Origin: Rickettsiales bacterium
Lineage (GTDB): Bacteria; Bacteroidota; Bacteroidia; Cytophagales; Cyclobacteriaceae
Assembly: GCA_002729235.1 (NCBI GenBank)
Contig: PBTY01000044.1
Span: 1-37,757 of the forward strand
Length of the DNA: 37,757 bases
Reading direction: 5' to 3'
Below are positions 1-7,925 of the stretch, piece after piece. Each line of letters starts with the position of its first letter. Position 1 is the stretch's first letter. The translations under genes and the position numbers were made by a program. The notes below the pieces were generated by a model. It worked only from the letters and a program-made list of their open reading frames with translations, ran no database searches and was not told where the DNA came from.

Positions 1-738
1 TTCGAAGTGTAGCAAGACATTGGCATCGTCATCCAAAGTTCTTCCCGGAACTGTAGCTCTGATTTCGGATAATACCTCGGTGACTTTGAGACCAGTCACA
101 TACTCTACCATGTTCACGGCATGAGTTCCAATATCACCAAAACAGTTGCTGATACCTGCCCTTGCAGGATCTGCTCGCCATGCAGCTTGCTTCTGCTCAG
201 TGTCTTCTACTTTGGACGTTAACCATCCCTGAGGATACTCCACCATGATTTTGTGAACCTTGCCGATTTGACCATTCTTGACCATCGACATGGCTTGCTT
301 CACCATTGGGTAACCGGTATAGGTGTAGGTCGCCGCCAAGGGAAGCTTTGTTTCTTTCACCTTATCTCTAAGCTGCTTAGCTTGCTCAAAAGTGAAAGCC
401 AGAGGTTTATCAATGATTACAGGAAAACCGTTTTCAAGTGCTAGCATTGCTGGCTCAAAGTGCATCACATTAGGCGTGACAATGGAAACAAAATCCATTC
501 GATCACCCTCAGGAAGCTCTTTTTCTTTGGTGATCATCTCCTGAAAACTTCCGTAACATCTGTTTTCTGGAAGGTAAAGTTCTCTGCCCGAGTCTTTTGA
601 TCGCTGTGGATCAGAACTGAAAGCCCCGCAAACGAGCTCGATCTGACCATCCAAATTGGCGGCAATTCGATGCACGCCACCGATAAAGGCACCTTGTCCT
701 CCACCGACCATTCCCATGCGAAGCTTTCTGTGACTCAT
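1..738 (-). CDS. Gfo/Idh/MocA family oxidoreductase, 3'-truncated by window edge
   Basis: This reading frame is open to the left edge, so only the first 246 codons are visible. It encodes an NAD(P)-dependent oxidoreductase of the Gfo/Idh/MocA family, which oxidises sugars or cyclitols in the cytoplasm. The N-terminal Rossmann glycine motif GGGQGAFIGG lies at about residues 12-21. The catalytic-lysine motif usually written EKP appears here as DKP at residues 110-112, and the GDIGTH segment with the usual Asp and His is present further on. The ATG at 738 follows the stop of the upstream paralogue by 3 nt, so the two are almost certainly co-transcribed and arose by tandem duplication: the first 120 residues align without gaps, with the (E/D)KP motif at the same residue numbers. 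The substrate cannot be told from sequence. The Glu-to-Asp change before the lysine is conservative but differs from the neighbour. Confidence 0.9.
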   Translation of the reverse strand, partial: MSHRKLRMGMVGGGQGAFIGGVHRIAANLDGQIELVCGAFSSDPQRSKDSGRELYLPENRCYGSFQEMITKEKELPEGDRMDFVSIVTPNVMHFEPAMLALENGFPVIIDKPLAFTFEQAKQLRDKVKETKLPLAATYTYTGYPMVKQAMSMVKNGQIGKVHKIMVEYPQGWLTSKVEDTEQKQAAWRADPARAGISNCFGDIGTHAVNMVEYVTGLKVTEVLSEIRATVPGRTLDDDANVLLHFE

Positions 739-741
739 ATT

Positions 742-1878
742 TTAAATGGTTTCCCAGGTTTGACCATTTCCGCTTGAAGCCAATACAGCTTCAATGAATT
801 TCATTCCACGAACTCCATCTTGTACGTTCGGGAATGCTCCTTCTCGGAATTTCTCACCTCTAATGGCCTGAGCAGTTCCTGCGTAGATGTTACCCATTGC
901 ATCGAACAACCCTTCTGGGTGACCTGGAGCGATCTTAGTACTTTCTAATGCGAATTCTGTATTGTAAGGATTCCCTGGCTTAATGATTTGAGCTGGCTGT
1001 CCTTCTTGCATGAACTTCAAATAGGTTGGATTTTCTTGTTCCCAAACCAATCCACCTTTATCTCCATACACACAGATCTTGATGTTATTTTCTTCACCGG
1101 TTGCGATCTGACTTGCACAAATCACACCACGAACTCCTTCTTTAGTTCTGATTAAAGTAGTACCGTCAATATCGAGAGGGTTGTCTTCATACAAAGTATT
1201 CAAATCAGCCAATACCTTCTCCACTTCAAGTCCAGTTGTATATTCTATTAAGTTGAATGCATGAACTCCGATATCTCCATAGCAACAACTCTGACCTGAT
1301 TTCGCAGGATCCAAACGCCAAACTGAAGCTCTCTTTTCTTTCTCATGAATGAATGGATTAATCCACCCTTGATAATACTGTGCATCAACCTTCTGGATTT
1401 TTCCAATAGCGCCATCAGCAATCATGGCTTTCATTTGACGAACCATTGGATACCCAGTGTAAGTATGCGTCAAACAAAAGACTACATTGTGTTCTTTCAC
1501 CAACGACTCCAATTCGACAGCTTCCGAAGCCTTCATCGTAATTGGTTTTTCACAAATGACGTTAAAGCCAGCTTTAATTAACTGAGCAGCCATTGGATAA
1601 TGTAAAAAGTTAGGAGTCAATATGGAGACAACTTCTATTCTTTCATCTGCCGGAAGTGCTGACTCTTTTTCAACGAATTCATCAATGGTGGCATAGGTTC
1701 TAGTTACATCCAATTCCAACTTTTCCGCAAACTGCTTGCTTGCCTCAAAGTCTACATCAAATACTCCGCCTACTAACTGATAACGCTCACCCATATAAGC
1801 AGCGATTCTATGTACTGGGCCAATAAATGAATTGGGTCCTCCTCCAATGAGTCCTAGTCTAATTCTTCCTGTTTGCAT
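742..1878 (-). CDS. Gfo/Idh/MocA family oxidoreductase
   Basis: This 378-residue protein is a full-length cytoplasmic NAD(P)-dependent dehydrogenase of the Gfo/Idh/MocA type. The Rossmann motif GGGPNSFIG is at residues 12-20, the EKP motif (catalytic-region Lys111) at 110-112, and GDIGVHAFNL at 201-210 supplies the family's usual Asp202 and His206. Length is normal for the family. It is the first gene of a two-gene minus-strand unit with the paralogue ending at the left edge, and it is divergent from an MFS permease across a 201-bp region with operator-like dyads. By context the pair probably oxidises a sugar or inositol-like compound imported by that permease, but the substrate is inferred only. 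The ATG at 1878 is the first in frame and lies 14 nt past the -7-like box. Confidence 0.93.
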   Translation of the reverse strand: MQTGRIRLGLIGGGPNSFIGPVHRIAAYMGERYQLVGGVFDVDFEASKQFAEKLELDVTRTYATIDEFVEKESALPADERIEVVSILTPNFLHYPMAAQLIKAGFNVICEKPITMKASEAVELESLVKEHNVVFCLTHTYTGYPMVRQMKAMIADGAIGKIQKVDAQYYQGWINPFIHEKEKRASVWRLDPAKSGQSCCYGDIGVHAFNLIEYTTGLEVEKVLADLNTLYEDNPLDIDGTTLIRTKEGVRGVICASQIATGEENNIKICVYGDKGGLVWEQENPTYLKFMQEGQPAQIIKPGNPYNTEFALESTKIAPGHPEGLFDAMGNIYAGTAQAIRGEKFREGAFPNVQDGVRGMKFIEAVLASSGNGQTWETI

Positions 1879-1892
1879 ATGTTTTAATTTCC

Positions 1893-1921
1893 GAAATTTA
1901 TATCAAGTAATTTATATCAAA
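1893..1921 (-). promoter_or_regulatory. Candidate promoter of the oxidoreductase pair
   Basis: On the minus strand TTTG (1918-1921) is followed after 17 nt by TAAATTTC (1893-1900), a 7 of 8 match to the Bacteroidota -7 box TAnnTTTG. The expected start of transcription would be just upstream of the ATG at 1878. The last base of the -7 box does not match, so confidence is moderate. Confidence 0.4.
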
Positions 1922-1980
1922 ATGGCCAACGAATTTGAAAAACTATCAAGAAGTAAAACCAATTTCAATTGTTTATTATA

Positions 1981-1994
1981 TGAAAACGTTTGTA
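1981..1994. promoter_or_regulatory. LacI/GalR-family-like operator
   Basis: The 14-mer TGAAAACGTTTGTA has a central CG dyad (AAACGTTT) and matches the cre-type consensus TGWAARCGYTWNCW at 13 of 14 positions. LacI-family regulators bind sites of this form. It lies between divergent sugar oxidoreductase and MFS permease genes, a typical place for such control. No LacI-family gene is in the window, so the regulator is inferred. Confidence 0.45.
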
Positions 1995-1998
1995 TTCG

Positions 1999-2020
1999 TG
2001 ATGATTTTACAAAATCATCA
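1999..2020. repeat. Perfect inverted repeat, candidate operator
   Basis: Two 10-bp arms, TGATGATTTT and AAAATCATCA, are separated by 2 bp. The repeat sits 60 bp before the MFS start and only a few bases after the LacI-like dyad. There is no following T-run on the plus strand, so it is more likely a protein-binding site than a terminator. Confidence 0.5.
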
Positions 2021-2079
2021 ATATGCTTTGAAAATGAATGGCTTATTTATTTATATTGATCCACTAAAAAATATAGCTA

Positions 2080-3294
2080 ATGGACTCTACTGTAAATACG
2101 AAACGCCTATTCATCGCAAGTTGCTTTGCGCTGCTCACCACAGCCTTCGCTTTTGGTATCCGTGCTGGTATCATGAACGACCTGGTAGCAGATATGAGCC
2201 TTGATGACTCACAACTGGGCTGGATTAACTTTATGGGGATATTTGGCTTCCCAATTGCCACTTTAATTGGAGGACCGATGTATAACACCTTAGGTCCTAA
2301 GCGAATTGGAAATATCGCTTTCATAAGCCACATCTTAGGTATCACCTTGTCGATTATGTCATCAAGTTTTGTAATGCTTTTCTGCTCTACGTTCTTTATC
2401 AGTTTTGGTAATGGAATGGTGGAAGCAGCCTATAATCCAATGATCGCGGCGATGTACACAGAGAAGCGTGCAGTGATGTTAAACAGATTCCACGTTTGGT
2501 TCCCTGGAGGTATCGCGATTGGTTCTGTATTGGCTCTTTTAGTGGCTAATATGGGAGGCGGATGGCAAATCAAATTGGCCATCATGTTCGTGCCGGCAAT
2601 AATTTACTTCGTACTATTCCTGGGACAGAAGTTCCCAGAGGCTCCAAAAGAAACGACAGTCTCGAACGCTGGAAACCTCAAAGCCATCTTCTCCTCTCCT
2701 ATCTATTGGCTTATGCTAGTTTGTATGGCCCTAACAGCGACTACAGAACTTGGCACACAGTCATGGGTGGAAAGGATTCTAGCCAACTCCGGTGCGCAAC
2801 CGCTATTGGTTCTGGCATTGGTTACAGGATTGATGGCCATAGGACGTCTTTTTGCGGGCCCACTTATTCATAGACTTAATATTACTGGTGTACTACTAAC
2901 CTCCGCAGTAATCTCAAGTGTCGCTATTTTTATGATGAGTATGGCCACGGGACCAATGGTTTATGTAGCGGCCATCTTATTTGCAGTGGGCGTATGTTAC
3001 TTTTGGCCAACCATGATCTCGTTTGTTGCTGAGTACTTACCTCAGACCGGTGCACTGGGAATGAGTTTGATTGGTGGTGTGGGCATGCTTGGGCTTTCTA
3101 TTTTCCAACCAATTATCGGCGGATGGATAGAAGGTCACAGAGCTGATTTGACTGCTGAAGGTTTAACTGGAGAGGCATTAGAACTTGCTGCTGGACAGGC
3201 AACATTAGCCAACATTGCCATAATTCCACTTATCCTGATTGGAGCATTCATCGTGGTATTCTTCTGGCAGAAGAAACAAAAACCTGCACATTAA
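2080..3294 (+). CDS. MFS transporter (probable sugar permease)
   Basis: This 404-residue protein has about 12 hydrophobic segments and the overall look of a major facilitator superfamily permease of the inner membrane. Recognisable parts are the glycine-rich cytoplasmic loop after the second helix (GGPMYNTLGPKRIG, about residues 64-77) and the short polar central loop around residues 185-210. It is transcribed away from two Gfo/Idh/MocA oxidoreductases, so it probably imports the compound that they oxidise; this is inference from context, since MFS substrate cannot be read from sequence. A strong intrinsic terminator follows 20 nt after the stop, making this a single-gene unit. The ATG at 2080 was preferred because it starts directly before a short basic N-terminus and first helix. 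Confidence 0.88.
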   Translation: MDSTVNTKRLFIASCFALLTTAFAFGIRAGIMNDLVADMSLDDSQLGWINFMGIFGFPIATLIGGPMYNTLGPKRIGNIAFISHILGITLSIMSSSFVMLFCSTFFISFGNGMVEAAYNPMIAAMYTEKRAVMLNRFHVWFPGGIAIGSVLALLVANMGGGWQIKLAIMFVPAIIYFVLFLGQKFPEAPKETTVSNAGNLKAIFSSPIYWLMLVCMALTATTELGTQSWVERILANSGAQPLLVLALVTGLMAIGRLFAGPLIHRLNITGVLLTSAVISSVAIFMMSMATGPMVYVAAILFAVGVCYFWPTMISFVAEYLPQTGALGMSLIGGVGMLGLSIFQPIIGGWIEGHRADLTAEGLTGEALELAAGQATLANIAIIPLILIGAFIVVFFWQKKQKPAH

Positions 3295-3314
3295 ACTTTG
3301 ATTTTAAGAAATGC

Positions 3315-3346
3315 AAAAGGCGATCAATATTTATCGCCTTTTTTAT
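3315..3346 (+). terminator. Intrinsic terminator after the MFS gene
   Basis: A 10-bp stem AAAAGGCGAT / ATCGCCTTTT with an 8-nt loop ends in a run of T residues just downstream of the permease stop codon. Confidence 0.85.
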
Positions 3347-3415
3347 TATAAAGCGTTACTTAAAATAAATAAATAACCAACGCAACATTCTGATTTAAAA
3401 TACGATAGAAGCATC

Positions 3416-3434
3416 TAATCCAGCTATTGGATTA
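3416..3434. repeat. Inverted repeat upstream of first barrel-like gene
   Basis: TAATCCA, a 5-nt spacer, then TGGATTA lies 16 bp before the start codon at 3450. It could be an operator or a 5' UTR hairpin near the ribosome binding region. No TAnnTTTG box was seen upstream of it. Confidence 0.35.
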
Positions 3435-3449
3435 TTTATCATCAAAGCG

Positions 3450-4205
3450 ATGTTTAAAAACTTAATGCTCTATCTGGTGCTATTAGCACCTGTATACTCA
3501 GCTTCGACTCAAGACTTTGGGAAAGTATTTGTTGCGACAGGAGTAGGTTTAAATGTTCCACTTGGAGAACTGGGATCAAAGGATTTCAGTAAACCAGGAG
3601 GAGTTGCAGATCAAGGATATAAATTTGATCTGATTTCAGTGTGTTACCAGTTCGAAAATGGATTTGGTTTAGGAATTAAAACCACAACATCATTTTATCC
3701 GGTTAACAACAAACTCATAGAGGATTACATACTTTCTGAAGGTGCAGAGCAATCACATGCTGATGTCAAATCATGGAAATACAGTGAACTTTTATTTCGA
3801 GGCTCCAAAAGCTTGTTCCAAACTGAAAAACACTTAATAAATGTCTCGATTGGTGTTGGACCAGCAATGGTAATCAAACCAAAAGAACACTTTGAAGGCA
3901 CTTATTTTGAAGGGTCAAAGGAGTATTGGTGGACTTATGATCAACATAAGTCTCTTACACTAAGCAGCAATTTGGGTTTAAATTACTGGATTAAAATCAC
4001 TGATAATTTTTGTCTTGTTGCAAGTGTGGATTACTCTTACACTCCGTTTAGCATGCCTTATTTCACAACTACAGAAAGTGCCAATAGAGCTATAACAACA
4101 AACGGAGAAGAAGTCGCTGGCTTTGAATTTGCAACAGAAGCTTCACCTAAACATTATTCCATTCAAGGAATATCTACAGGTCTAAAACTCGGGTTTAGCT
4201 TTTAA
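3450..4205 (+). CDS. Secreted beta-barrel-like protein, paralogue A
   Basis: A 251-residue protein with an N-terminal signal peptide (hydrophobic stretch about residues 4-18, cleavage probably just before QDFGKV). The mature part has alternating beta-strand-like segments rich in Gly, Tyr, Phe and Ser and ends in GLKLGFSF, whose terminal Phe is the classic last residue of outer-membrane barrel proteins. I infer a small outer-membrane beta-barrel protein, inserted by the BAM complex. It has a tandem paralogue immediately downstream, with about half of the residues identical by eye and near-identical start (LGE(L/V)GSKDFSKPGG) and end. No enzymatic motif or named family is recognised. It has its own hairpin terminator, so the two copies may be expressed separately. 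Confidence 0.75.
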   Translation: MFKNLMLYLVLLAPVYSASTQDFGKVFVATGVGLNVPLGELGSKDFSKPGGVADQGYKFDLISVCYQFENGFGLGIKTTTSFYPVNNKLIEDYILSEGAEQSHADVKSWKYSELLFRGSKSLFQTEKHLINVSIGVGPAMVIKPKEHFEGTYFEGSKEYWWTYDQHKSLTLSSNLGLNYWIKITDNFCLVASVDYSYTPFSMPYFTTTESANRAITTNGEEVAGFEFATEASPKHYSIQGISTGLKLGFSF

Positions 4206-4220
4206 AAATATCATCAATGC

Positions 4221-4259
4221 AAGCTGCCTTCTCTAATTGGCAGCTTATTATTTTGTTTT
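4221..4259 (+). terminator. Intrinsic terminator after paralogue A
   Basis: The stem AAGCTGCC / GGCAGCTT (4221-4228 and 4239-4246) with a 10-nt loop is followed by a T-rich tract. It separates the two tandem paralogues. Confidence 0.75.
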
Positions 4260-4339
4260 AGGGAGATATGCAAATAAATCAGTTACCCCCATACGGATAG
4301 TCTAACATTTGCGTTAAGGTACTACTCGCGCCAGTAACA

Positions 4340-5098
4340 ATGATTAAACGCTACACCTTCAGCTTAGTGACTTTATTATCACTACATACCGCTATTTCTC
4401 AAGATTTTGGAAAAGTGCTGTTTTATTCGGGAGTTGGTATCAACTTACCGCTTGGAGAAGTTGGTTCCAAAGACTTCAGTAAACCGGGAGGTATGGCCAA
4501 TCCTGGATTCAAATCTGACTTACTATTTATTGAGTATCAATTTGAAAATGGGTTCGGAGTTGGACTGAAAAGCTCAATTGCAATTAATAGTGTCGACAAT
4601 AAAAGAATTGAAGAATTCTTAATCTCAAGCGGTGCAGAAAGTGCCAAAGCCCGAGTAAAGTCTTGGAGGTACGGAGATTTTACCATTCAAGGAAGCAGAG
4701 CTCTTTACCAGTCCTATTATCAACTTTTAAATTTCAGTCTTGGTGTTGGACAAGCCTTCGTAAGCAAACCAAAAGAATCTTACAATGCGGTATATTCAGA
4801 CGGATCCATTGAAAACACCAATGAATATAATGGACATTATCAACGGACGATAGCTGCTAATTCGAGTTTAAGCTATTGGATAAAAGTTACTCAGTTTTTC
4901 TGTTTGATTGGAACGATAGACTATACTCATATACCTTTTAGAGCGTCATACAGCACCATGACGGAAAATGCTAATAACTCGATTACCGTCAACGGAAATG
5001 AAATTCCATCCAATTATCAACTTCCAGTTGAGCGTGATAGTAGACCATTCACTATCTATGGTTTATCTGCAGGAATAAAACTTGGCTTTAGTTTCTAG
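4340..5098 (+). CDS. Secreted beta-barrel-like protein, paralogue B
   Basis: This 252-residue protein is a tandem duplicate of the preceding gene. It has a signal peptide (about residues 1-20, then QDFGKV), the shared GSKDFSKPGG segment at about 42-51, a YQFENGFG strand at about 66-73, and the barrel-like C-terminus GIKLGFSF. Divergence is spread over the whole length and strongest in the middle (about residues 150-170), as expected of surface loops. Function is unknown; an outer-membrane barrel is inferred from the signal peptide and terminal Phe. It is convergent with the Cupin_5 gene, and only 33 bp separate the two stop codons. Confidence 0.75.
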   Translation: MIKRYTFSLVTLLSLHTAISQDFGKVLFYSGVGINLPLGEVGSKDFSKPGGMANPGFKSDLLFIEYQFENGFGVGLKSSIAINSVDNKRIEEFLISSGAESAKARVKSWRYGDFTIQGSRALYQSYYQLLNFSLGVGQAFVSKPKESYNAVYSDGSIENTNEYNGHYQRTIAANSSLSYWIKVTQFFCLIGTIDYTHIPFRASYSTMTENANNSITVNGNEIPSNYQLPVERDSRPFTIYGLSAGIKLGFSF

Positions 5099-5107
5099 AG
5101 AATTTAC

Positions 5108-5134
5108 GTCATCAGAAAGTTTGATGGCTTTTTA
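5108..5134 (+). terminator. Weak hairpin terminator after paralogue B
   Basis: GTCATCA / TGATGGC (5108-5114 and 5122-5128, one G-T pair) with a 7-nt loop is followed by CTTTTTAT. The stem is short, and it overlaps the end of the convergent Cupin_5 gene. Confidence 0.4.
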
Positions 5135-5632
5135 TAAATCCTTCAATGTAAATTGATCGATTAGATCTTCATAAGTCGCATACTCTTTCATGAGCTCTTC
5201 CTTTCCTATCATGCGAAAATCTTTGAAATCAAATCCTGGATTTACTACACATCCCATCAATGCAAAATCAGAAGTCTGCCCTTGGCTAATTTCCGCCGCA
5301 AAAATGGATTGTCTTGGTAATAGAATTTGGAGACTTTCTCCGTCCTCAGGATTAGATCCTAATTTTTCCAGACGATACTGACCATGCTCAAAGATGTGGA
5401 CATCAACAGTAGCACCTTCATGGTAATACCACAGCTCATCAGAAGTCAATTGATGAAAATGTGACTTATCACCTGCTCCAAGCATGAAATAGATGGAGGT
5501 CGCCAGATTGCGAGTTCCTCCTCCATTCATGATCTGAATGGTATTTGGATTACGATAAACTTCTTTGTAATAGCCTCCCTCCGGATGGGCTTCTAGTTGT
5601 AGTTTTTCTTGCCAGTACTTCTTATCCCGCAT
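5132..5632 (-). CDS. Cupin_5 (DUF985) family protein
   Basis: With the start at ATG 5632 the protein is 166 residues, the usual length for this cupin family. The reading frame stays open to 5719, but the family's conserved start (a short helix leading into the HPEGGYYKE(V/T)YR motif) begins right after Met at 5632, and that ATG follows the ppk stop by 1 nt (TGAAATG), so the longer version is unlikely. The core has the cupin strand pattern SIYFMLGAGDKSHFHQL, then SDELWYYHEGA, which supplies possible metal or ligand contacts, and CVVNPGFDFKDF near the end. The biochemical role of DUF985 proteins is poorly defined. It is translationally coupled to ppk1 as the distal gene of that unit. Confidence 0.85.
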   Translation of the reverse strand: MRDKKYWQEKLQLEAHPEGGYYKEVYRNPNTIQIMNGGGTRNLATSIYFMLGAGDKSHFHQLTSDELWYYHEGATVDVHIFEHGQYRLEKLGSNPEDGESLQILLPRQSIFAAEISQGQTSDFALMGCVVNPGFDFKDFRMIGKEELMKEYATYEDLIDQFTLKDL

Positions 5633-5633
5633 T

Positions 5634-7736
5634 TCAAACAATCTTGGCAGCCAACACCCCTTCTCTTTTAACCCGATAGAATTCTTTATGAATATTGAAT
5701 GGCTTTTCACCTTCAGCATTGATCATGGTAAATGACCCATCTTCATTCATTTGATACGAATTCACATTGTCTTTCAAGTTGAAGCAAAGAATGTTTATTG
5801 CTTGCTGCTTCAATAAAACATCATTTATCAAGAACAATGACTCCAATCGACTATCGAAAGAACGAACCATCATATCCGCACTACCAGAATAAACCAATGG
5901 ATTACCGCTGTTATGGAAATAGTATATCCTGCTGTGCTCCAGGTAATCTCCAACAATCGATCTCACAGTTATATTTTCACTCAAACCTTCTCTACCTGGA
6001 CGAATACAGCAAATTCCTCTCACGATCAACTTGATCTTTACACCAGCTCTTGATGCAGCGTAAAGCGCCATAATGGTATCTGTATCCTGAAGGGAGTTAA
6101 GCTTGATTACAATGCCAGATTCAAGCCCATTCTTAGCGTTTTCCTCTTCTTTTTGAATCAACTCGATCAGCTTATTTCTCATCTCACGTGGAGCAGTGAT
6201 CAAATTCTCGTATTGATCAGGAACTGAATGCCCGGTAATTACATTGAAGAACTCCTGTACATCATTGGCATACGCTTCATTAGAACTCATCAAACCAATA
6301 TCTGTATAGAGTCGAGCAGTATCTTCATTGTAGTTTCCTGAAGACATGTGTACGAATCGACGTACTTTCTCTCCTTCTCTTCGAACAATCAATAGCAATT
6401 TGGTGTGAGTCTTCAACATGCCTACACCATAGATAACGAAACAACCTGCACGCTGAAGTCGCTGTGCTTCTTTCATGTTGTTTTCCTCATCAAAGCGGGC
6501 TTTCACCTCAAAGAGAACCGACACGTGTTTACCATTTTCAGCTGCATTTAGTAAAGCAGATACAACTCTGGAGTTCTTCGCCAAACGGTAAATGGTCAAT
6601 TTAATCGAAAGTACATTTGGATCTTCCGCTGCCTGATCCAGTAGATCCAATAAAGGATCGATACTATTATATGGGTGATGCAACAGAATATCTCGATCCT
6701 TCAAGATTTTAAACATGTTCTGATCCTCGTATTCTGACATGCTAATTGGAGGAACAGGCTTAGGAGTTTCCACCGTCTTATCACGAAACTCATCATGCTT
6801 CACAATGGACCAAAGTCCTGTGTAATCCATTAAACCACCCGCGGGAACCTGAATAATGTTATCATCATCTATCTCGTAGCGAGTCTTAAGTTGTCTTAGC
6901 AACCATTTGTCATAAGTTGCTTCTACTTCCAATCGAACCACCCGACCAGTTTTACGTGTCTTAAGCTTCTTCTTCATCTCTTCGATGAAGTTGGCTTCCA
7001 TGTCTTCAGATTCCTCCAGAGTAAAATCGCCATTTCTGGTCACTCTAAATAAAGTCTTGGAAACGATTTCTACATTCTTAAACACTTCATCGATGTGTTG
7101 TCGCACCACTTCCTCTATGGGAACGAAGATCACTTTATCCTTTCGCTCCATCTCATAGAACCTGGGAAGGTTTTGAGGGATCTGGATAAAGGACATCTTT
7201 TTCTTTTCTTTTTTATCCTGTGTTTTAGTCACCACCCCAAACACCAGAATGTTATTCATCAACACTGGAAAAGAGTGATAAGAATCATACACCATGGGTG
7301 TAAGCATCGGGAAAACAATCTTTTCAAAGTAATTGCTTACACGCTCTTTTTCTCTCTTCTGAAGCTTATCATAGGTGGATATCTCAAAATTATTCTCCGA
7401 AAACTCCGGTTTAAGCTTATTGATATAAATATCATGTTGTGTGCTGGTAAATTGCTTGTAGTCATTGAGAAGCTTACGTTTGAACGGAACAGCTCTCAAA
7501 CCAGAATTATCAATACGATCCTTTCCATAATCCAGGTAATTGTACAAACTACCCACCCGTATCATAAAGAATTCATCTGCATTAGACGCTGTGATTGCCA
7601 CAAATTTGAGTCGATCAAAAAGACTTCTTCCAGCCTTCATAGACTGATCCAATACTCGATAATTGAAGCTCAACCAACTAAGGTCCCTACTGATTAAATC
7701 ACTCTCTTCTATTAAATGATCGTATTTTTCTATCAT
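5634..7736 (-). CDS. ppk1: Polyphosphate kinase 1
   Basis: This 700-residue protein has the size and domain order of PPK1, which polymerises the gamma-phosphate of ATP into inorganic polyphosphate at the inner membrane or nucleoid. The N-terminal domain starts with RDLSWLSFNYRVLDQS (about residues 17-32). The two phospholipase-D-like catalytic domains carry the phosphorylated-histidine motif KTHTKLLLI (His444) and the second conserved histidine in YLEHSRIYYF (His601). The SGNYNEDTARLYTDIGL signature follows the first. The Cupin_5 gene begins 1 nt after its stop, forming a two-gene unit. No exopolyphosphatase gene is adjacent, in contrast to some proteobacterial loci. The ATG at 7736 is the natural family start. 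Confidence 0.97.
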   Translation of the reverse strand: MIEKYDHLIEESDLISRDLSWLSFNYRVLDQSMKAGRSLFDRLKFVAITASNADEFFMIRVGSLYNYLDYGKDRIDNSGLRAVPFKRKLLNDYKQFTSTQHDIYINKLKPEFSENNFEISTYDKLQKREKERVSNYFEKIVFPMLTPMVYDSYHSFPVLMNNILVFGVVTKTQDKKEKKKMSFIQIPQNLPRFYEMERKDKVIFVPIEEVVRQHIDEVFKNVEIVSKTLFRVTRNGDFTLEESEDMEANFIEEMKKKLKTRKTGRVVRLEVEATYDKWLLRQLKTRYEIDDDNIIQVPAGGLMDYTGLWSIVKHDEFRDKTVETPKPVPPISMSEYEDQNMFKILKDRDILLHHPYNSIDPLLDLLDQAAEDPNVLSIKLTIYRLAKNSRVVSALLNAAENGKHVSVLFEVKARFDEENNMKEAQRLQRAGCFVIYGVGMLKTHTKLLLIVRREGEKVRRFVHMSSGNYNEDTARLYTDIGLMSSNEAYANDVQEFFNVITGHSVPDQYENLITAPREMRNKLIELIQKEEENAKNGLESGIVIKLNSLQDTDTIMALYAASRAGVKIKLIVRGICCIRPGREGLSENITVRSIVGDYLEHSRIYYFHNSGNPLVYSGSADMMVRSFDSRLESLFLINDVLLKQQAINILCFNLKDNVNSYQMNEDGSFTMINAEGEKPFNIHKEFYRVKREGVLAAKIV

Positions 7737-7835
7737 GGAGAATCTACTCTTAAGCTTTTGCCATTTGAAACCTCAAAATACAGCAGGATGTTGTCAAATA
7801 GCAAATTAATAATTTGTTAGAAAGACTTTACAAAC

Positions 7836-7865
7836 AAAAACCCTGACGAAATCGCCAGGGTTTTT
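7836..7865. terminator. Terminator after mdh, bidirectional in form
   Basis: AAAAACCCTG and CAGGGTTTTT form the outer stem, and CGA / TCG can continue it after one mismatch. The A-run on the left becomes a U-run for minus-strand transcripts, so it can end mdh transcription 60 nt after its stop codon. The symmetrical form would also work for plus-strand transcription. Confidence 0.85.
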
Positions 7866-7925
7866 ACCAATTTGTTTCAACTCAGACGAATGACTTTTCA
7901 GTCTTTGTCAGGTTAAACTAAAAGA

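Noticed and set aside
4260-4339. Promoter box upstream of paralogue B (TAACATTTG at about 4303)
   Set aside because: It has three rather than two bases between TA and TTTG, and no -33 element was found, so it was not listed as a promoter.
5633-5719. N-terminal extension of the Cupin_5 gene into ppk1
   Set aside because: The extra 29 residues have no family match and lie within the ppk1 C-terminus; ATG 5632 next to the ppk1 stop fits the family start.
7095-7697. 200-codon frame antisense to ppk1
   Set aside because: It lies entirely within a well-supported ppk1 gene on the opposite strand, and its composition (Ile/His-rich) is typical of a shadow frame.
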